Origin: Hofstenia miamia
Lineage: Eukaryota; Xenacoelomorpha; Acoela; Hofsteniidae
DNA: 64,000 bases
Direction of reading: 5' to 3'
Assembly (NCBI GenBank): GCA_900660155.1
Contig: CABFPE010000004.1
Span: forward strand, 2,294,518 to 2,358,517
A program made the translations under genes and the position numbers. Positions 37,027-52,000 of this stretch are shown here, in pieces. Under the pieces are notes generated by a model. It was not told the origin of the DNA. It saw only the letters and a list, made by a program, of their open reading frames with translations, and did not search any database. Every line of letters begins with the position of its first letter. Within the stretch, counting starts at the first letter, position 1.

Positions 37027-40000
37027 GTAATTATCTCCATAATGTTTTGAATTTTATATATTATTTAGATTTCGTGTCAATTGCCAAAAAATTGTTTCTA
37101 GTGACATATCCGAAGTAGAAAGGTACATTTTGTTTCGCCGTTTTGATAAATTAAAACGACTAGCATTGTCATATTTAAAGAATTTGTTTAGTATTCGTTT
37201 AGTCATTTGTAAAAATCATTCCAATATTAATATAATTTAGTTCAATTACAGCAAATAAGAAAAAGGGTAAAAAGGGTCAGAACAAAGATCGTCCATATTT
37301 TAAAGAGACTGATCGATATCAACGTCCCTGCCCATCTGTTAATCACAATTCTACCTGCACCGCTCCTGATACGTGTAAATACCTACATGATGAAAAAGAT
37401 ATTAAGAATTACTTATCTAACAAACCAACTGATATTGATTCTTCTTGCTATATTTTTTCAAAATTTGGATTCTGTGCAAATGGGTTGAATTGCAGATTTG
37501 GTTCTTCTCATATAACTGGTAAGATTTTCCATTTTCAAATATAGATTGTCAACTTTCAACACAGTTTTTGGATTACTGATGTTATTTATTGCCTGTTCCA
37601 TCAATTACTGTTTCTCAAACGAAAATAATTTTTTTGAAAGTGTGTATTTATGTTTTTCACTGACCTTTCGCAAGACTGGAAACTCTTAAATTATATAAAA
37701 GACTGCTTCCTTTTAATTTTAGTTTAATTTGAATTTTTAGATAGTTGATGTTTTATTATAATTTCGACAGATTTTATACCTCCGGTTAAATTGTATAAAG
37801 TGAACTGCTTCTTCATTTTATCACGTTTTTAGCGATTTGGTTTATTTCATTTTATTTCAGTATTTCTCAAACACATGAAATTTTAAATTTCAGTATTCTT
37901 TCTCTGACTAACTGAAGAATAATTTCATTTTTTATATAGAATAGAACAGAAGTTTATTATAAAATTTTACAAATGCATTTTATCGAAACGAAAACATTAA
38001 TTTGTATCCTATTTTGTGTAGCATATACTTCTAGAAATTTTTTCTAGTTCGTTTAATAATAATTTTGTAATAATTTTAGAAGATGGGAAAAACATTAAAG
38101 GCACTAATTACGATAGTAAAGTTATCGAAGCGTCAACTTTGAATACCTTAACGAAAGAAGTGCAGCATCAATTGTGGAAACGAAACTATCCATTCGGGCG
38201 ATCGGATGATTTTTTGGAAGCGTTTAACAAGCATACCAAACTATTGAGAATGCATAACGGCAATTTGTCCAATCCCATTCGCAGCGATCTCGAGGAAATT
38301 AATACCAATAATCAAGATTCACCTCTACAAGAAACTGAGGATTCCTTTCAGCACCTTTCCAATGTATTGAACGAGCCACCTCGTGAAATGAAAAAGGTAC
38401 AATAGGCTCTTTAGTTATGATTGGGAACTAGCAAAAATGTATGATCCTTACATTCATGTGTACTTTTCCTGCTTAGCATTTTACATTTGACAGTCAGTGT
38501 TATTAGTTTAACACACCGCTTAAAGTTTGTCTAAGCTGTCCGTTTAAGATAACTATAACAGTTTAGTGTCTTATACGTTCAATGCAGGTTCTTAACAAAC
38601 TCATAATTTTAACCCACAAAACGTAACTAATTTGCAATCCGATTTAAACCTTAAATTAAAGATGTTGAAAACGTCAATATTTTGTATCGCATTGTTTATT
38701 CAAATTTTTAAAAGTTCCTAAGTTATATTAACCATTTTGCCTGCTGGTAATTTGAAAAATGGTTTGTATATGTCACATTACATGACTCCTTTTTAATTAA
38801 GAACATTTTTATAAATATAGCGCAGAATTTTTATTGAGGTTGCTAGTTCCTATACAATAATTTTTTATTTCATTCGCAAGCTACTGCTATAGTTCACTTT
38901 GCGTGTTTACTTTTAAATTCGTTTGAAAGTTTGCATCAAAAGAAAACATGCAAGTCGAGGCGGAGCGAAAAAAAATATGAATAAAGTTAATGTACGAATG
39001 ACTAATTTTCTCTCAATGGGTTTTGCAGAAATGTTGAGATTTGTGTAAATGTGGCCAGCTTACGAACAAATTTGATTTATTTTTTAAAAATGAAATTGCA
39101 GCCTTTCAATGATGGAATGTATTATGTCCTGAAAAATATGTATGAAGCGAACTAACCTATAAAAATTTTAGTAAAATATGTAGAGAAGTAAATTTATGGA
39201 CATAATTTTTGTGATTATTGTCCTACTGAACAGTAAATTTTGATCTAAACAGCGGTAATGATAATTTACCTACAGATCAAACCCCAAAATCCAGTACTAT
39301 GTTATTCAATTTTACATTAATCGAAGTTATTAATCAGGCCATAATTATTAATTGTAGGAAAAAATGTAGATTAAATTTGTTTAAATATTATTGTGGAAAT
39401 TGATCTGAAAATTATCTGGCGTTTTGAGGGATTATCGATTTCATCGACTTTATTCAATCTCTAAATATATGCGTTAAAATTCAGAGATAATGATCTAATA
39501 AATTGTCGACCCATGGAATTTTAGGCCTGTGGCCTAAATTGCAAATTCGTTTGCTAAATCTTTTGAACTAATTCTACAACTGTTTTAAACAGATTTTTGT
39601 ATATATAATTTCAAATGATATTTTGGAAGAATATTAGAATGTTTTAAAACTTATAGTCTGACTACGTCTACACTAGCTTTGTTAGGCTTACAGCTACATT
39701 GTCAGTTTTTCACAGAAAATTGTTGTTCAAATATATTACGCATAAATGTAATGTTTAAATTTGCTTGTTTATTCAATTTATTTATCAATGTCAACTGTGT
39801 ATTATAAATGGTTTCATCAGTGCCTGATGAGATTTGGCTCTTTATATTCAGTTATCTACCAACTATCACTATCTGCAAAATAATCTCGAAAGTTTGCTGG
39901 AATTGGTACACTTTAAGCTTTGATCCTCGACTTTGGAAGAAGGTAAGCATTTCAAAACGCGATTTGAATTTACAGCGATGTAGTTTTGTTGGTCTATTAT

Positions 40001-43000
40001 CTAATAGAGATTTGTCCATGGCAAAATACATTTCTTTGTTTAATCAAAAGATTACTGATGATATGTTAAAAGATCTTATTGAGACAAGTCATAACATTGG
40101 TAGTCTTTCATTATCTTATTGCAATGAACTTACAGATGAAGGTGTAAGTCATATTTCAAACCTGAGTAAGTTGAAAAATCTAGACATATCAGGTTGTTCT
40201 GCTCTTACAGATAAATCCGTTATTAATATTATAACCCATTCGCATGAAATTGAGCGCCTGTGCGTTAATAACTGTGATCAACTCACCAATCAATTTCTTT
40301 ATGCTTTATGGCACTTACAAAACTTATCACATTTAAATATTAGAAATCTCCAGAGACTTTCAAATGATGGGCTTGAATCTTTGTCAAAAAATGCAAAAAA
40401 ATTATCTCACCTGGAGCTCAATTATTGTCCTTTGTATTTCACTAGTGAAACACTTTGTTTACTCAAATTTTCGCAGTTGTACAGTGTTGAATTGTCTTCT
40501 CTCCCTGCTGATAATGATGCTTCCTTGCTATGTTTTACTAACAACAATCCAAGTTTAAAAGTTATGAAGTTAGTGGACTGTAAAATTTTGGGTACATTTA
40601 TTCATCGAAGTAATCTTCACAAGTTGGAAATACTTTCTTGCAACAATCTCAGCAAGAACTTTTACGAATATTTCAGAAATTACAACTCTAATACTTGCTT
40701 AGATGAACTAAAAGTTACAGTAAACAATCGATGCCATTTTGACAATAGTTTTTCAAATGTGAAAAAGCTTTCAATTCGATTTTCAAGCCGTTCGGTTTTA
40801 AATCTGTCAGATACTCTCACCAAGTATCACTTAATTAGGTCAGAGAATCTGGTTGGCTTAGCGTTATGGCATGATCATCACAGTATTAGGCAAGATTCCA
40901 TAGAAATTGTTCTTGCTAGCTGCAAAAATCTTGTTAGATTTTCTATTGAACGAGTCTATATTTGGTCTTCCCTTAAGCTAGATCTTGTACCAAATTTCAG
41001 TATTCGCTATCTGACAGCATATTCGTTGGCAAATATTGATGAACTGTTGTTTGAGAAATTATCAATAGCTCTTCCAAACTTATGCTCTGCAAATTTTAAC
41101 TGCAATTCTGAATTAACTTTAAGAATGCTGAAGTGCTTCTTGAAATATTCCACTCATTTACAAAAATTGAATCTACGTATTTGTCCTATACCACACAACG
41201 AAATTGTGGATCTCAAGTTGCAGTACAGACTAACATAGATGTCAATTAGTAATATTAAATTGATTTATACTATATTTGCACAAAGAAGCTATTCACTGCG
41301 CAAAGTTAAATATCATATTAAAAATTTGTAGCATAATTTTTATATACATTGTAGCCATCCGACGGGGCAAATTGATATTTCATTTTAGAATTTATATTGC
41401 ATTTAAAATTGAAATATATGAAGTGAGCTAGCACTAAAAATCCAATTATAGCCCTGTCTCATCTAATTGCATTTAGAAAAATGCAATGACAGCTAACATA
41501 AGATATCTAGCATTTTGCAACATCAATCAATATTTAAATAGCGATGCAATTAAATCATAAAGAATTGTTTATTACTTTACCGTTAATAATGTGATCGGCT
41601 TTTTCCAAATACAGAAACTATTAATAAACGTTTAATTGTTTTTAGCCCTATTTTTTAAATGTTCACAACAAACCCCACCTTCAGGTTCTATCAGTCTGGA
41701 GCACAAATGTCGACTAGTTCGGCCAACATATTCTGCTCCACAGGTGTATTATAATTTATAGACAACTTCAGACTGACGTCCCATTGAGAGAGAGAGAGAG
41801 TGCTTATGACACACATAATGTTTCCTCTCTATTGCGGAGAGTATGTTATAAAGAATAGAAAATCACAATTTCACGATGAGATTACATATCATCTTAAACT
41901 TCCATTAATTTTTTTATAATTTCAATGAAAAATTTCTCGTAATTTTTATGAAGCAATCATTAACTGGCCTGCAATTATAACTTGAAAATAATTCTGTGAA
42001 GTTGAAATAGATTGTTTTTGTAGTATTTGTCTTTCATAAATTTTTTAAGTTTTTAAATATTTTAAGTTCATTTAGAATTTGTAAAAATTCACTAATGAAC
42101 ATATAAATTGAATGTCAATTTTGTAAAAATGACATAATACCTTGTATCTTACAAGTATAATTTTTTAACAATCGTATTTTACAATTTACAAAGTGGTAGT
42201 AGTTGAAATTCTTTCTTAAAGCGATTGTACAACACACGAGCACTCCTTCAAAATTTATTGATATTTATCTACTTTTTTAATTGTTATATACCAACATATT
42301 TTCAATCAAGCGTTTTTATTCAAACACTAGTCGTCGTTTACAAGTGTGATTTAAGGGTAAAATCGTTTCTACAGGTTTTCTTCTTTGAAGCATTCAATTA
42401 ACGAATACGTTGAATACCTTGCACTTAAATTTCAATTTTTGGATGATTAACTTTTCCTGAATAAATTCAACAATAATCTTAATAATGGTATTCAAATTAA
42501 AAAATCCGGGTATTTTTGTAAATCATGGAAAAAATTTTTAGATGCTTATAACTGAAAAACTAATAAAGATATCCGCAATCTGAAAGCACCATTAGATAGA
42601 GGAGTATGTTCTCTCATTTTCATTCTTAATCACGATCTGGCGCTATCTTCTTGAGGCGAGCCTTTGCGCCCTGCACGTTTCAAAGGGTGCAAGAGGTCTA
42701 TCTATATAAAATTTAAAGTTGTTAATCCTATGGGCTTTAAACCTTATGTGTACCCGAACATTATAGTATGGCGAAAATTCAGAATGTTTTAAAATAACCA
42801 AATTCTAAACGAAACATAGTTAATCTTTTTCAGTTACTTTAGATTTCGACACTGTAATACAGTTTAGTACAAATTTTTAACATTTCATTCAAGCATTTTC
42901 ACCAATTGATGCATCCATGCCAAACGATTCCCAAATTTGTGAATGGGCTTGGAGAAAAACGGTTTGTCCTTCTAAATTGACACCAACCAGTTTAAGGTTA

Positions 43001-46000
43001 AAATATATTTCATAAACAGTCTTCTCTACAATGTGATCAAAATTTCACAAGAGCATTGACTATCCATGTTTCGTTATTGCTCTGTGTACTTTTTACTTTA
43101 CAATGTGACTGTGATCAACGTTGATTGCAAAGTTGCTTTTACATTCTATTAAATTCATTAATGTCCCCTTGATTTATACTTGACATTTTATTGTTTTGCT
43201 ATTTTCGAGAAATATCGGTGTGTGCTCTGATCTTTCAGTGACTGTCGAATTCGTAATCGCATTAATAAAATTTAATGTTTTGTTGCATATTTTGCGACAC
43301 GTTTACAAATATTCATTTTTACATACAATCAATATTTAGATTGATTTCAAAAACAAGTTGTACTTAGCTCCTCTTACAACGGTAATATTTTAGTTTTTTA
43401 ATTTACTCTAAATTACTTTTAAAGCTTATAATTATACATATAGTTTAATTTCTATGTACATAAATTTTAGATAAACATTTTCTATTAATATTTTCACTAA
43501 AATTTGGTGTGTACATTTGTGACTTAATCAAGAAATTTTGTACCAAAGTCATAATATTTTATTACATATTTTTGTTAACATTTTTTTAGAGTTTCTTACG
43601 AATTATGACATTGAAATCATGTAAAAACTTGTTTCTTGTGAAGCTATGTTATGATTTGTGAATAACTCAAATTCAACTAGTTTTCCCTAGAGCTGGGCGC
43701 CAGCCGGCTGAGCCGCCGCCGCCGACATATTTTAGGTCAGCCAGCCGCCGGAAAATTTAAACGGCTGAACTGATTGATAACTAAAACTATATCAAGACAA
43801 ACGAAATGTGCCATAAAAAACCGCATTTAATGGGTTTGATGTGGTAGTGACGCTTAACATTGATTAGTTTGTCTTATTAATCCGATTGCCTGTAATTGCA
43901 TGGGGAACATTTTTGGAGATAGATAGTTTCCCAATACTGCTTGCATCATATAAGGTTTTTACAGGGCTATAGGCCTTATAGGGTTTCTATATGGAATATT
44001 ATACAATCTAATCCAGTTCTATAGATGTCGCTCAGTCGGTTGCCCGCCGACCTTATCGGGTCTGCGCTGCCAGTCGTAGTCAGCTTGCGGAATGCTAATT
44101 TTTACAAGATTGCCTTAATCCTAAATTATACTAATATTTAGACCAAACTAATTTTAAGATAACGAAAAAATTGTCTAATTTAAAAAACAAATATATTCAA
44201 GGTTGAATATAAATTCATATCTCAAAAAATATCAAGTTTTTAAATGTGTACAATTGTGCACATTGTGTCTTAAGGAGATATGTGTATTGTGGACATCTGT
44301 GATTGATTAGTTTGTTAATCATTCTCTTTGAAACAGAGAGAATATACAAATGTATTAAGTGAAGGAGAAACATTGTCCTTCCAGATACAGTAAAGCCATT
44401 TTTGCATTGTTCTTTAACTTTGGCAATATAATGTATCTTTCTTTGGTCGTATAAATTGTAAACGGTTTTGCATTTTTAGCGGTAATTTCTTTAATGTTAT
44501 AATGAAATTCAATTAAACGGTTATGTTAATTACATGTATTTTACTGCGAAACTTTCAGCGTTTACAATTGAATATTTACATTTTGATTATGGCCTAAGTG
44601 AGAAAGACTTCTAGCGGCGATTTTTTTCGCTTTCGTATCCATTTAAGTGAGCTATGCAATCACATATGTCCATGTATGTATACATATTATTTCCTGAGCT
44701 TTTTAAGTTTTATACTACGTAATTTGCTTATAGAAAATTTCTACGTTTATTCTTCACCAGAGTTGGAACGGCGCCGGTTTTTTCTACCCGGGCCCGGCCT
44801 GGCCCGCATCAACACCAAAAAAATCGGGGCCGGGTGACAAAATTTATCGTTTTATATATTTTTCTTGAATGTTCTACATGCACTTATATTCAACATGCAT
44901 TGTTATTATATTGCATTTGAGATCTCATTTCATCTACATATTTACTCTTGTAAGTACTATTTGTTTATTCAAGTTATTCAGTCGGAGGTTCTAATGTCTT
45001 TGTTTGCACTCAAGATATAGATCTGGTAACAAATTGATTATTTGCTCACCTTATCTTATATAATTTCCCAGAGAGTGTGGACGAAGTCTTTTCATTCGAC
45101 GCATGAATTAAGAAATTTATGCGGCCTCTAGCTATTTTAATCTTAATTTCCTTCCCACGCCAATTTTTATGTAATCGTATTGCTCACATATTATTCTAAT
45201 AAACCGTCACATGAATTGATGCATTGAATTCAACCTATCATCTTATTCGATTATTGAACATACACTTAATTTCAGACATGATAAATTTCGGCCTGGGTGT
45301 TGAATTTTTCATGTCCGGTTCCAACTCTGTTCTTCACAATGTCAGTAGATGACATAAAAATGGAAATTCTAAATTTCTTAGGTTGGTAACCTTCCCTTCC
45401 GTCGCATCTGCGTTGAATATGGTGCTGAAGTTACATGTGGTGAGATGGCAGTATGCATGGGCATTTTGAAAGGCCATCTTTCTGAATGGGCACTCTTGAA
45501 GAAACACTGCAGTGAAAAACTATTCGGTGTACAGGTAATATTAAACTACTAAATATGAAGTGTTCAATCGGCTGCTACTACGTTTACTATTTAGCATTGA
45601 ACTAAGAAATGTTTGTTGATTTAAACTAAAAAATACTTTGGCGCAACAGCAAAAACAATTGAAACTATGAATAAGGGGCAAAAACTCTAATAAAACTTCA
45701 AAAATCTAAAGAGAGTACCGCATAATAGAAATCACAGTTTTCAAGTAGAGAAACGATGTAAATTGATTATATTCATATAAAAAGCAAAATTTTATCTATA
45801 ATGGTGTAATGAAGTAAGAAATTTCAATTTTATAGAAGTCGAAGATGTGAGATTAGAACGTTTTCCTTGTAAGCAATCTGTGGAATTCAATCCAAATTTA
45901 ATATTTTTATTATTTGCTTAAAATCCCATAAATTTTAGCTAAAACACTCGTACATATTTTTGGCGATTATAATTCTATAGCACTTAAAAATAGACATCTA

Positions 46001-49000
46001 GTTTACATTGCTGTCATTGCTACCGCGCTGAATTTTAGTGATTTTTTAAGTCTAGAACCTTCTTTGGCGATTGGCCTCATCACTGTTTTTTTCCAACCAC
46101 ACGGGTATTCACACTTTTTGCAACTTTCCTGATAATTCTTATAATGTCGCGTTGCCAATAATTCCGAAAATCTGTATAGATTGAAACCAAGTAAAATGAC
46201 TTCCAACTCAATTTGCAAGTCAAGATGATGTATACCATTCTGTAGAACTGTATTGAATACTGACGAGTGGCTAAAAGCAAAGCCTTAACTGCTAAGAAAT
46301 CGAGTCTATCCAAGTTTATACCCCTTAATTCAACTATTGATGTAAGAATTTTTGGCTGTCGACTTCATTTGCTTGCATACTGTATTCGCTGTTGATTTCT
46401 TCATTGCTCTTAAAGTCCATTAAATTTGACTTATAAATTCGTACATCTAGTTAAATTAAATATAGAATATCTTAGCGTTAACGAAAATGTTACATCATTG
46501 CTTTTATCATTATAACACATTGAGAAGTTCACGTTATTGTTTTGCATTATATATTTGGTTTTAGTGGAATATAATTGCAAATAAATAAATATGTATATAT
46601 ATAGTTCATCTTAAAAATACATTTCCAAAAAGTAATACATAATTGTTTGGGCATTTTAGTTGTTCGATATTAGAAATTTTTCAAAATTTTGTACTTTTTT
46701 CAATATGCCCACTATTTAAATCCTGTACTTATTCGCGTAAACAAAACTACATCTGACTTTTAGCACTAGAGTTTAATGCAGCTTGTTATTTTCATAAATG
46801 TTTAGATTTGCGGATCACACGTTGATCAGTTCACCAAAGTTGCAGATATCTTTGAAAACGAGATTCCAGGTGTTGACTTCATTGATTTGAATCTCGGGTG
46901 TCCGCTAGATTTAGTTTATCGCACTGGCGGTGGGAGTGCTTTAATTCCTCATGCACGAAAAGTGTGTTCAGCGGTCAATGGTATATCCTCTGTAACTCTT
47001 TAATTTATAGTTTATATATATCATATCATAAAACTTTGATCCTTAAGATATTCAATGTGTATATTTGGTACATGTTTTTATGCAGCATTGTGTATTGAGT
47101 TGAATTTTAATGAGATTTGTTATTAAAAATATTGTTATCATGCATTAAACGCTTTTTAGGGTGTTGCATTAATCAGTGCTTAACTTATTTTATAATTAGC
47201 GAAACTCAGTTGTTAATTTAACTTTTATTTAAAAAATAACGAAGATTGTATTTTTAGGTTTCTGGTTTCCCCGTCACTGTTAAAATGCGTACTGGTATTA
47301 ATGACAAGTCGCACTTGGCTCATAAACTAATTGCAAGATTAAAAGAAGAAACAAAAGTTCAACTTATCACACTGCATGGTCGTAGTCGTCAAGGGCGATA
47401 TACAGGCAAAGCAGATTGGGAATACATTAAGGAGTGCTCTCAAGTTGCACATCCCATACCATTCTTTGGTAATTGCTTTGCTCCTATTTGGTCGTCTTGT
47501 TGATACACATTTTTTCATCAATAATCTTTCTATGCTCTTTAGGCAATGGAGATGTGCTATCATTTGAAGATTATTATCAACATATAGAAAGTCATGGTGT
47601 CGATGGTGTAATGATTGGCAGGTTTGTTCACTTCTTGTATTTTTATGTTTATTAAGAGTCGAGGTGGCACATTTAAGAATATACACTAGGGTTCGGATTT
47701 TCTCGCCCGTAACCCGTAAGAGGCAAAATTTTAACCCGTAATACCCTGTTTACACGTGACATAAGACAGATCTGTTTCCAATTATCTCAAGACATATGTA
47801 GCGTGTAAACACCCAAAATATCAGACATACGAACTCTCAAGTAGGGTAATTATAAAACAGATGTAGATCAAATAATTTTAATTTTATTGTATGTCTTCTG
47901 TCACGCTGTCACCGTGTAAACACTAAGTCATGAGACATACATGTTTTTTACTGCAGTTATTTAATTATTATGGAAGCAAAATAGCAGTAATTTCGACGTA
48001 TTAAATTAATAATAAATTATTAATAATATATTTCTTAGTATTTTATCCGATTTTCATAATTGAAAATAATATTTTTTCAATTACATATGCATATAATAAT
48101 AATAAGATAATGAAATCAATTAAAAGGAAAAAAGGTGATATCGCGAAGTTACGCTGATTTTAGAGAGGAAACCTTTGTGAAATTCTTACGAAACATAAAT
48201 TGGGACTATGTGTATACATGTTCAAATTTATCCTAAGTCAGATAAACCACTGTTTAAATAAGACAGAACCGTTTAAAGCGAGGTATATAAGAACAGATAG
48301 AATTAACTTAATTAAGGACAACAAAGCAATAAAGGAACAAATGGACATAAAGAAAAAAGCATGGAACATATTAAGACAGGAGAATACCACGGTGAATCTA
48401 TTATACTATAAAGAAACACAACAAAAATTAGCGAAAATGAAAATTCAACAGAAGAATATTAGGGACACATTACTTTCAACCACGTATAGACTGTCAAAGA
48501 CAAGTTGAAATTTTTAAAAAATATACTGAATAAAGAAAAGGAGGCTCATAATGATATTTCAGAAATCAAGGTCAATGAGATAATCTTGAATGATAAGAAA
48601 AGCATAGCAAATCAACTGAACATTGCCTTGGGGAACTGGGATTATATAAGGGTAAAACAAGAAAATATGTAAACAAAGGAGAAAAAGGTAAGGAATATTT
48701 AGCTTCAAATACATCAGTAAGTATGAACTGGAAAAATTAATACCTAGACTTGATCCAAATCTGGTGGAAGCAGTGGTATACCAATTTCATTCTAAAGAAG
48801 TATGTACATAAACTACTTCAGTAAATATTTACTATTTGCAATAAATTTCTCAATACATACTTCCTCATACCCTAATATATTGAAAAAAGCTGATGTACCT
48901 CCAATATTTAAAGGCGGTGACAACTCTGTGTAAATTATCCTCGGATATCTGTTATACACCCTGTCTCAAAAAGTATTTGAAAAATTGTTAAGTTGGTAAA

Positions 49001-52000
49001 TGAAATCATTTCTAAATGATAATGATATCCTTTAAAAGACTTAATATGGGTTTAGAGACGAAATAGGGACCAATGTCGTCTTATTGACATTCGTGGAAGA
49101 AATTAGATTTCATCTTAAAAATATTACTAGCTGCGTAGCCTTATTAGATCTAAGTAAAGCATTCGACAGCATAGACCACTCACTGCTAGAAATTAAACTA
49201 AAAAACTATGGTTTTGAATTAACTTTACGTTCTTTGCTAAAAAGTTTTTTAAATAACAGAAAACAAAGAGTAGGAATCGATAATGTATATTCAGAATACA
49301 TAAGAAAAAAAGAGGTATTCCACAGAGAAGCGTTTAGGGTCCAACTCTGTTTAATTTATACATAATTTATACTTAACTGAATGTGAAATTTGCAGATGAT
49401 ATATGTTTGATTAGTAGAGACAAAGATCTATTCAAGGCAACCAAAAGTTTAGAAAAAGATGTGCTACAAATTATAAATTTTCTCCAACAAAATAAACTTA
49501 ACGTTAATAGCAGTAAAACACAATTTATCCTTTTTCAAAATAAGAAACAAAAAAGTAACATCGTATTAAATTTATCCACCAATTGAGCCAAGCAGCAAAA
49601 TAGAATATTTGGGTGCAGTAATAGATTACAAGCTGACATTTCGTAACTTTCTTCAAAGCGAGATACAGAGAATGGCCGCAGGCTTCCAATATCTAAAACG
49701 GATAAGAAAGGTAAACCAAAGGAAGGAGATATTACATGCATTAGTTATTAGTCATTATATATATGCATACACACTATTAAGCAACATAAGCATCGCCGAT
49801 CAGCAAAGAATAGAGTATTTAACTCTTCCATCTGTGCCATGTGTAACATCGATAAACAGCAAACTGGTAGACAGTTACAACGTTTGTCCATCTTAGCACC
49901 ATTTTACCTAACGAAATACACATGTCTCTTACATAATTGTAAATAAATTGAAAAGAAGCTGTATATGTAAATTTTTCAATGTAAACAAAAGAACAGAGAA
50001 ATGTATAAATAAATTTGAAATGAACAACAATTACTGGTAAGGTGCATTTTCAACAACGGCGAAAACCTGGAATAATCTACCACAAAATGTACATAAATCT
50101 TCATCATTACATAAGTTCAAGAAATTTTTAAAAGAAAACCTGCTTGCTAATCAATTTAAATACGGATATTCGAATAAATTAAATACATGACGAAAATTTT
50201 TATGTTTTTAATTTTTATGTTTTTAATTTAAATTGTTTTTAATTTTATTGTATTGTAATTTTATTTGTATATTATTGTAAGTAGCTTTGTGTGCATTTTT
50301 ATTATATATTGGTAAGGATGTAATTTGTAAATAATTATATATATGTATATGTATACATGTATGTATTGTACTGTGAAAATAAGCACGCAGAATATAAAGC
50401 TATTAAAAAAATATTTAAACATTACTTATGCATTTTAGATAAATTTGCTAACCGCAAGAATTGTTCCAAATGTTATATCTTTCACGCCCAAACAACTGGC
50501 TATTCCACACTTCCCAGACATTACGAAGACAAACACCCAGAGCTATTTCAGCAATTTCTTAGGAAAAGGCAACTTCTTCGACTCCCGAAGCATCAATCGC
50601 GAAGTATTTTAAAACAGAAAAGGAAGTTGCCATCTAACCTGAAAATTGCGCTATTTTTCTGTGTATCCGCGACCCAATTCCTCTTAACTACTACGAAGAT
50701 CCAGCAGTTTCATGGGCGACTGGCATTAAAATTTTGTTATATTTGTTGTATTCTTCGTCAAGAAGTCCTCAAATTTTCCCCCAGATTGTCATGAAAGTAT
50801 ACAAAATCAACTGGAAACAGCCAGGGTAGTTATTGCATTTGACGGTTGGAAAAACACTGTTTTCGGAGATAAACATTCCACCTTTGTAATTTTTGAGGTT
50901 GGAAAAAAGCTGCAATTTTGGACATGTCCAACGAAGATAATTCAATTGCAAGTTTACGCTATGGTGCACACTTGCTCAATCTCATTTTGAAATACTCATT
51001 TTTTGGAGATACAACCACTGAAAAAAGCCAATGAGATTCTTATTTCATACTTTTAGAAAAATGTTGTTAAACGTTTTGTTGACACTCACTGGAACAGTTA
51101 CTTTGCCAGAATTGTCGAGCTTATCCGAAAATTGGAATCTGAAACGTTTGAAGAGGTTTGTCGCGAAGTTTATATTTTAAATCGCGCAAAATCAATTCAT
51201 GAGCCAATTATTTCGCTCTTGAACGCTTTTCACACTGACAGTTATTGTTGGTCTGAGTTTCATACAAAGATTATTTCTCTTACATCGGATTCTTTCAAAA
51301 TGTGTAAGGTTGAACTGCAAGGAATTATTTTTCGATACCTCCCATATTTTGTTTATCATGTTACTGTTTTAATTGGCCTAATCAACGCTGAAATCGATAC
51401 TTTCACTGAAGCACAACTGGAATCGGCAATTAACTGGGCGAAGAAACTAACTCCAAAAGTCGCCGAATGCTTGGAAAAACGACTATTGGACATTTCAATG
51501 GGAACACATGATAACCCCGGAATGATAGTCAGTTTTACCGTGGAGCAATTTTAGATGAAAATTCCATCTTCTGAAGCGACGGTTGAGCGAGGTTTCAGCC
51601 GCCACAAGCAGGTTCAAAGAGGGCTTCTGGCAGCCAATTTTGTGGAAAAAGCACTCTTTGTGCGTTAAAATGCAGGCCGTCTCTACCCAAATTTATGCAT
51701 TTGGAAAAACTACTAGGAGACCAAATACTTTATTTATCAATTTGCAGTATGTTTAATTTTTCAAAAAAATGTGTTAATTATTTGAGCCCGTAAATTTTGA
51801 CGAAAACCGTACGGGCCGGACCCTAGAACATACTTATTTTTTTACGATTACCATTGCTGAGTAGTTTGTTTTGCTCTCTGTCTTCAAAAGTGACACAAGT
51901 AAAAATAGCACAACAAAATGCAACACTTTTAAAGAAACACTGTGACCCTAGTTTGAAACAGCTAAAGGGACACATGGCGCCATCTAGTGGTTTAATGAGA

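Larger units (their letters stand above)
47684..51830 (+). mobile_element. hAT transposon split by a LINE, in DUS3L intron 9
   Basis: Ends match as inverted repeats: CTAGGGTTCGG (left, about 47684) and CCGGACCCTAG (right, about 51827). The flanks give an imperfect 8-bp duplication (GAATATAC against GAACATAC). The right part codes a transposase: a BED zinc finger (frame 50357-50794: CSKC, then LPRHYEDKH) and a C-terminal block (51132-51668) with '[20 protein letters not shown]', interrupted by a stop at 51552-51554. The middle transposase is frame-broken. A LINE occupies about 47930-50340, so the element was inactivated by insertion as well as decay. Confidence 0.7.

Noticed and set aside
37251-37253. 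Second acceptor (ATTACAG) for DUS3L exon 3
   Set aside because: Joining there places a stop codon two codons later. The upstream acceptor keeps the frame open.
46003-46313. Minus-strand frames in DUS3L intron 6 (71 and 77 codons)
   Set aside because: They overlap each other in two frames, have no family features and lie wholly inside an intron.
46981-46982. GT at 46981 as the donor of DUS3L exon 7
   Set aside because: It leaves the wrong phase and removes residues whose number matches the human protein. The GT at 46992 fits both.
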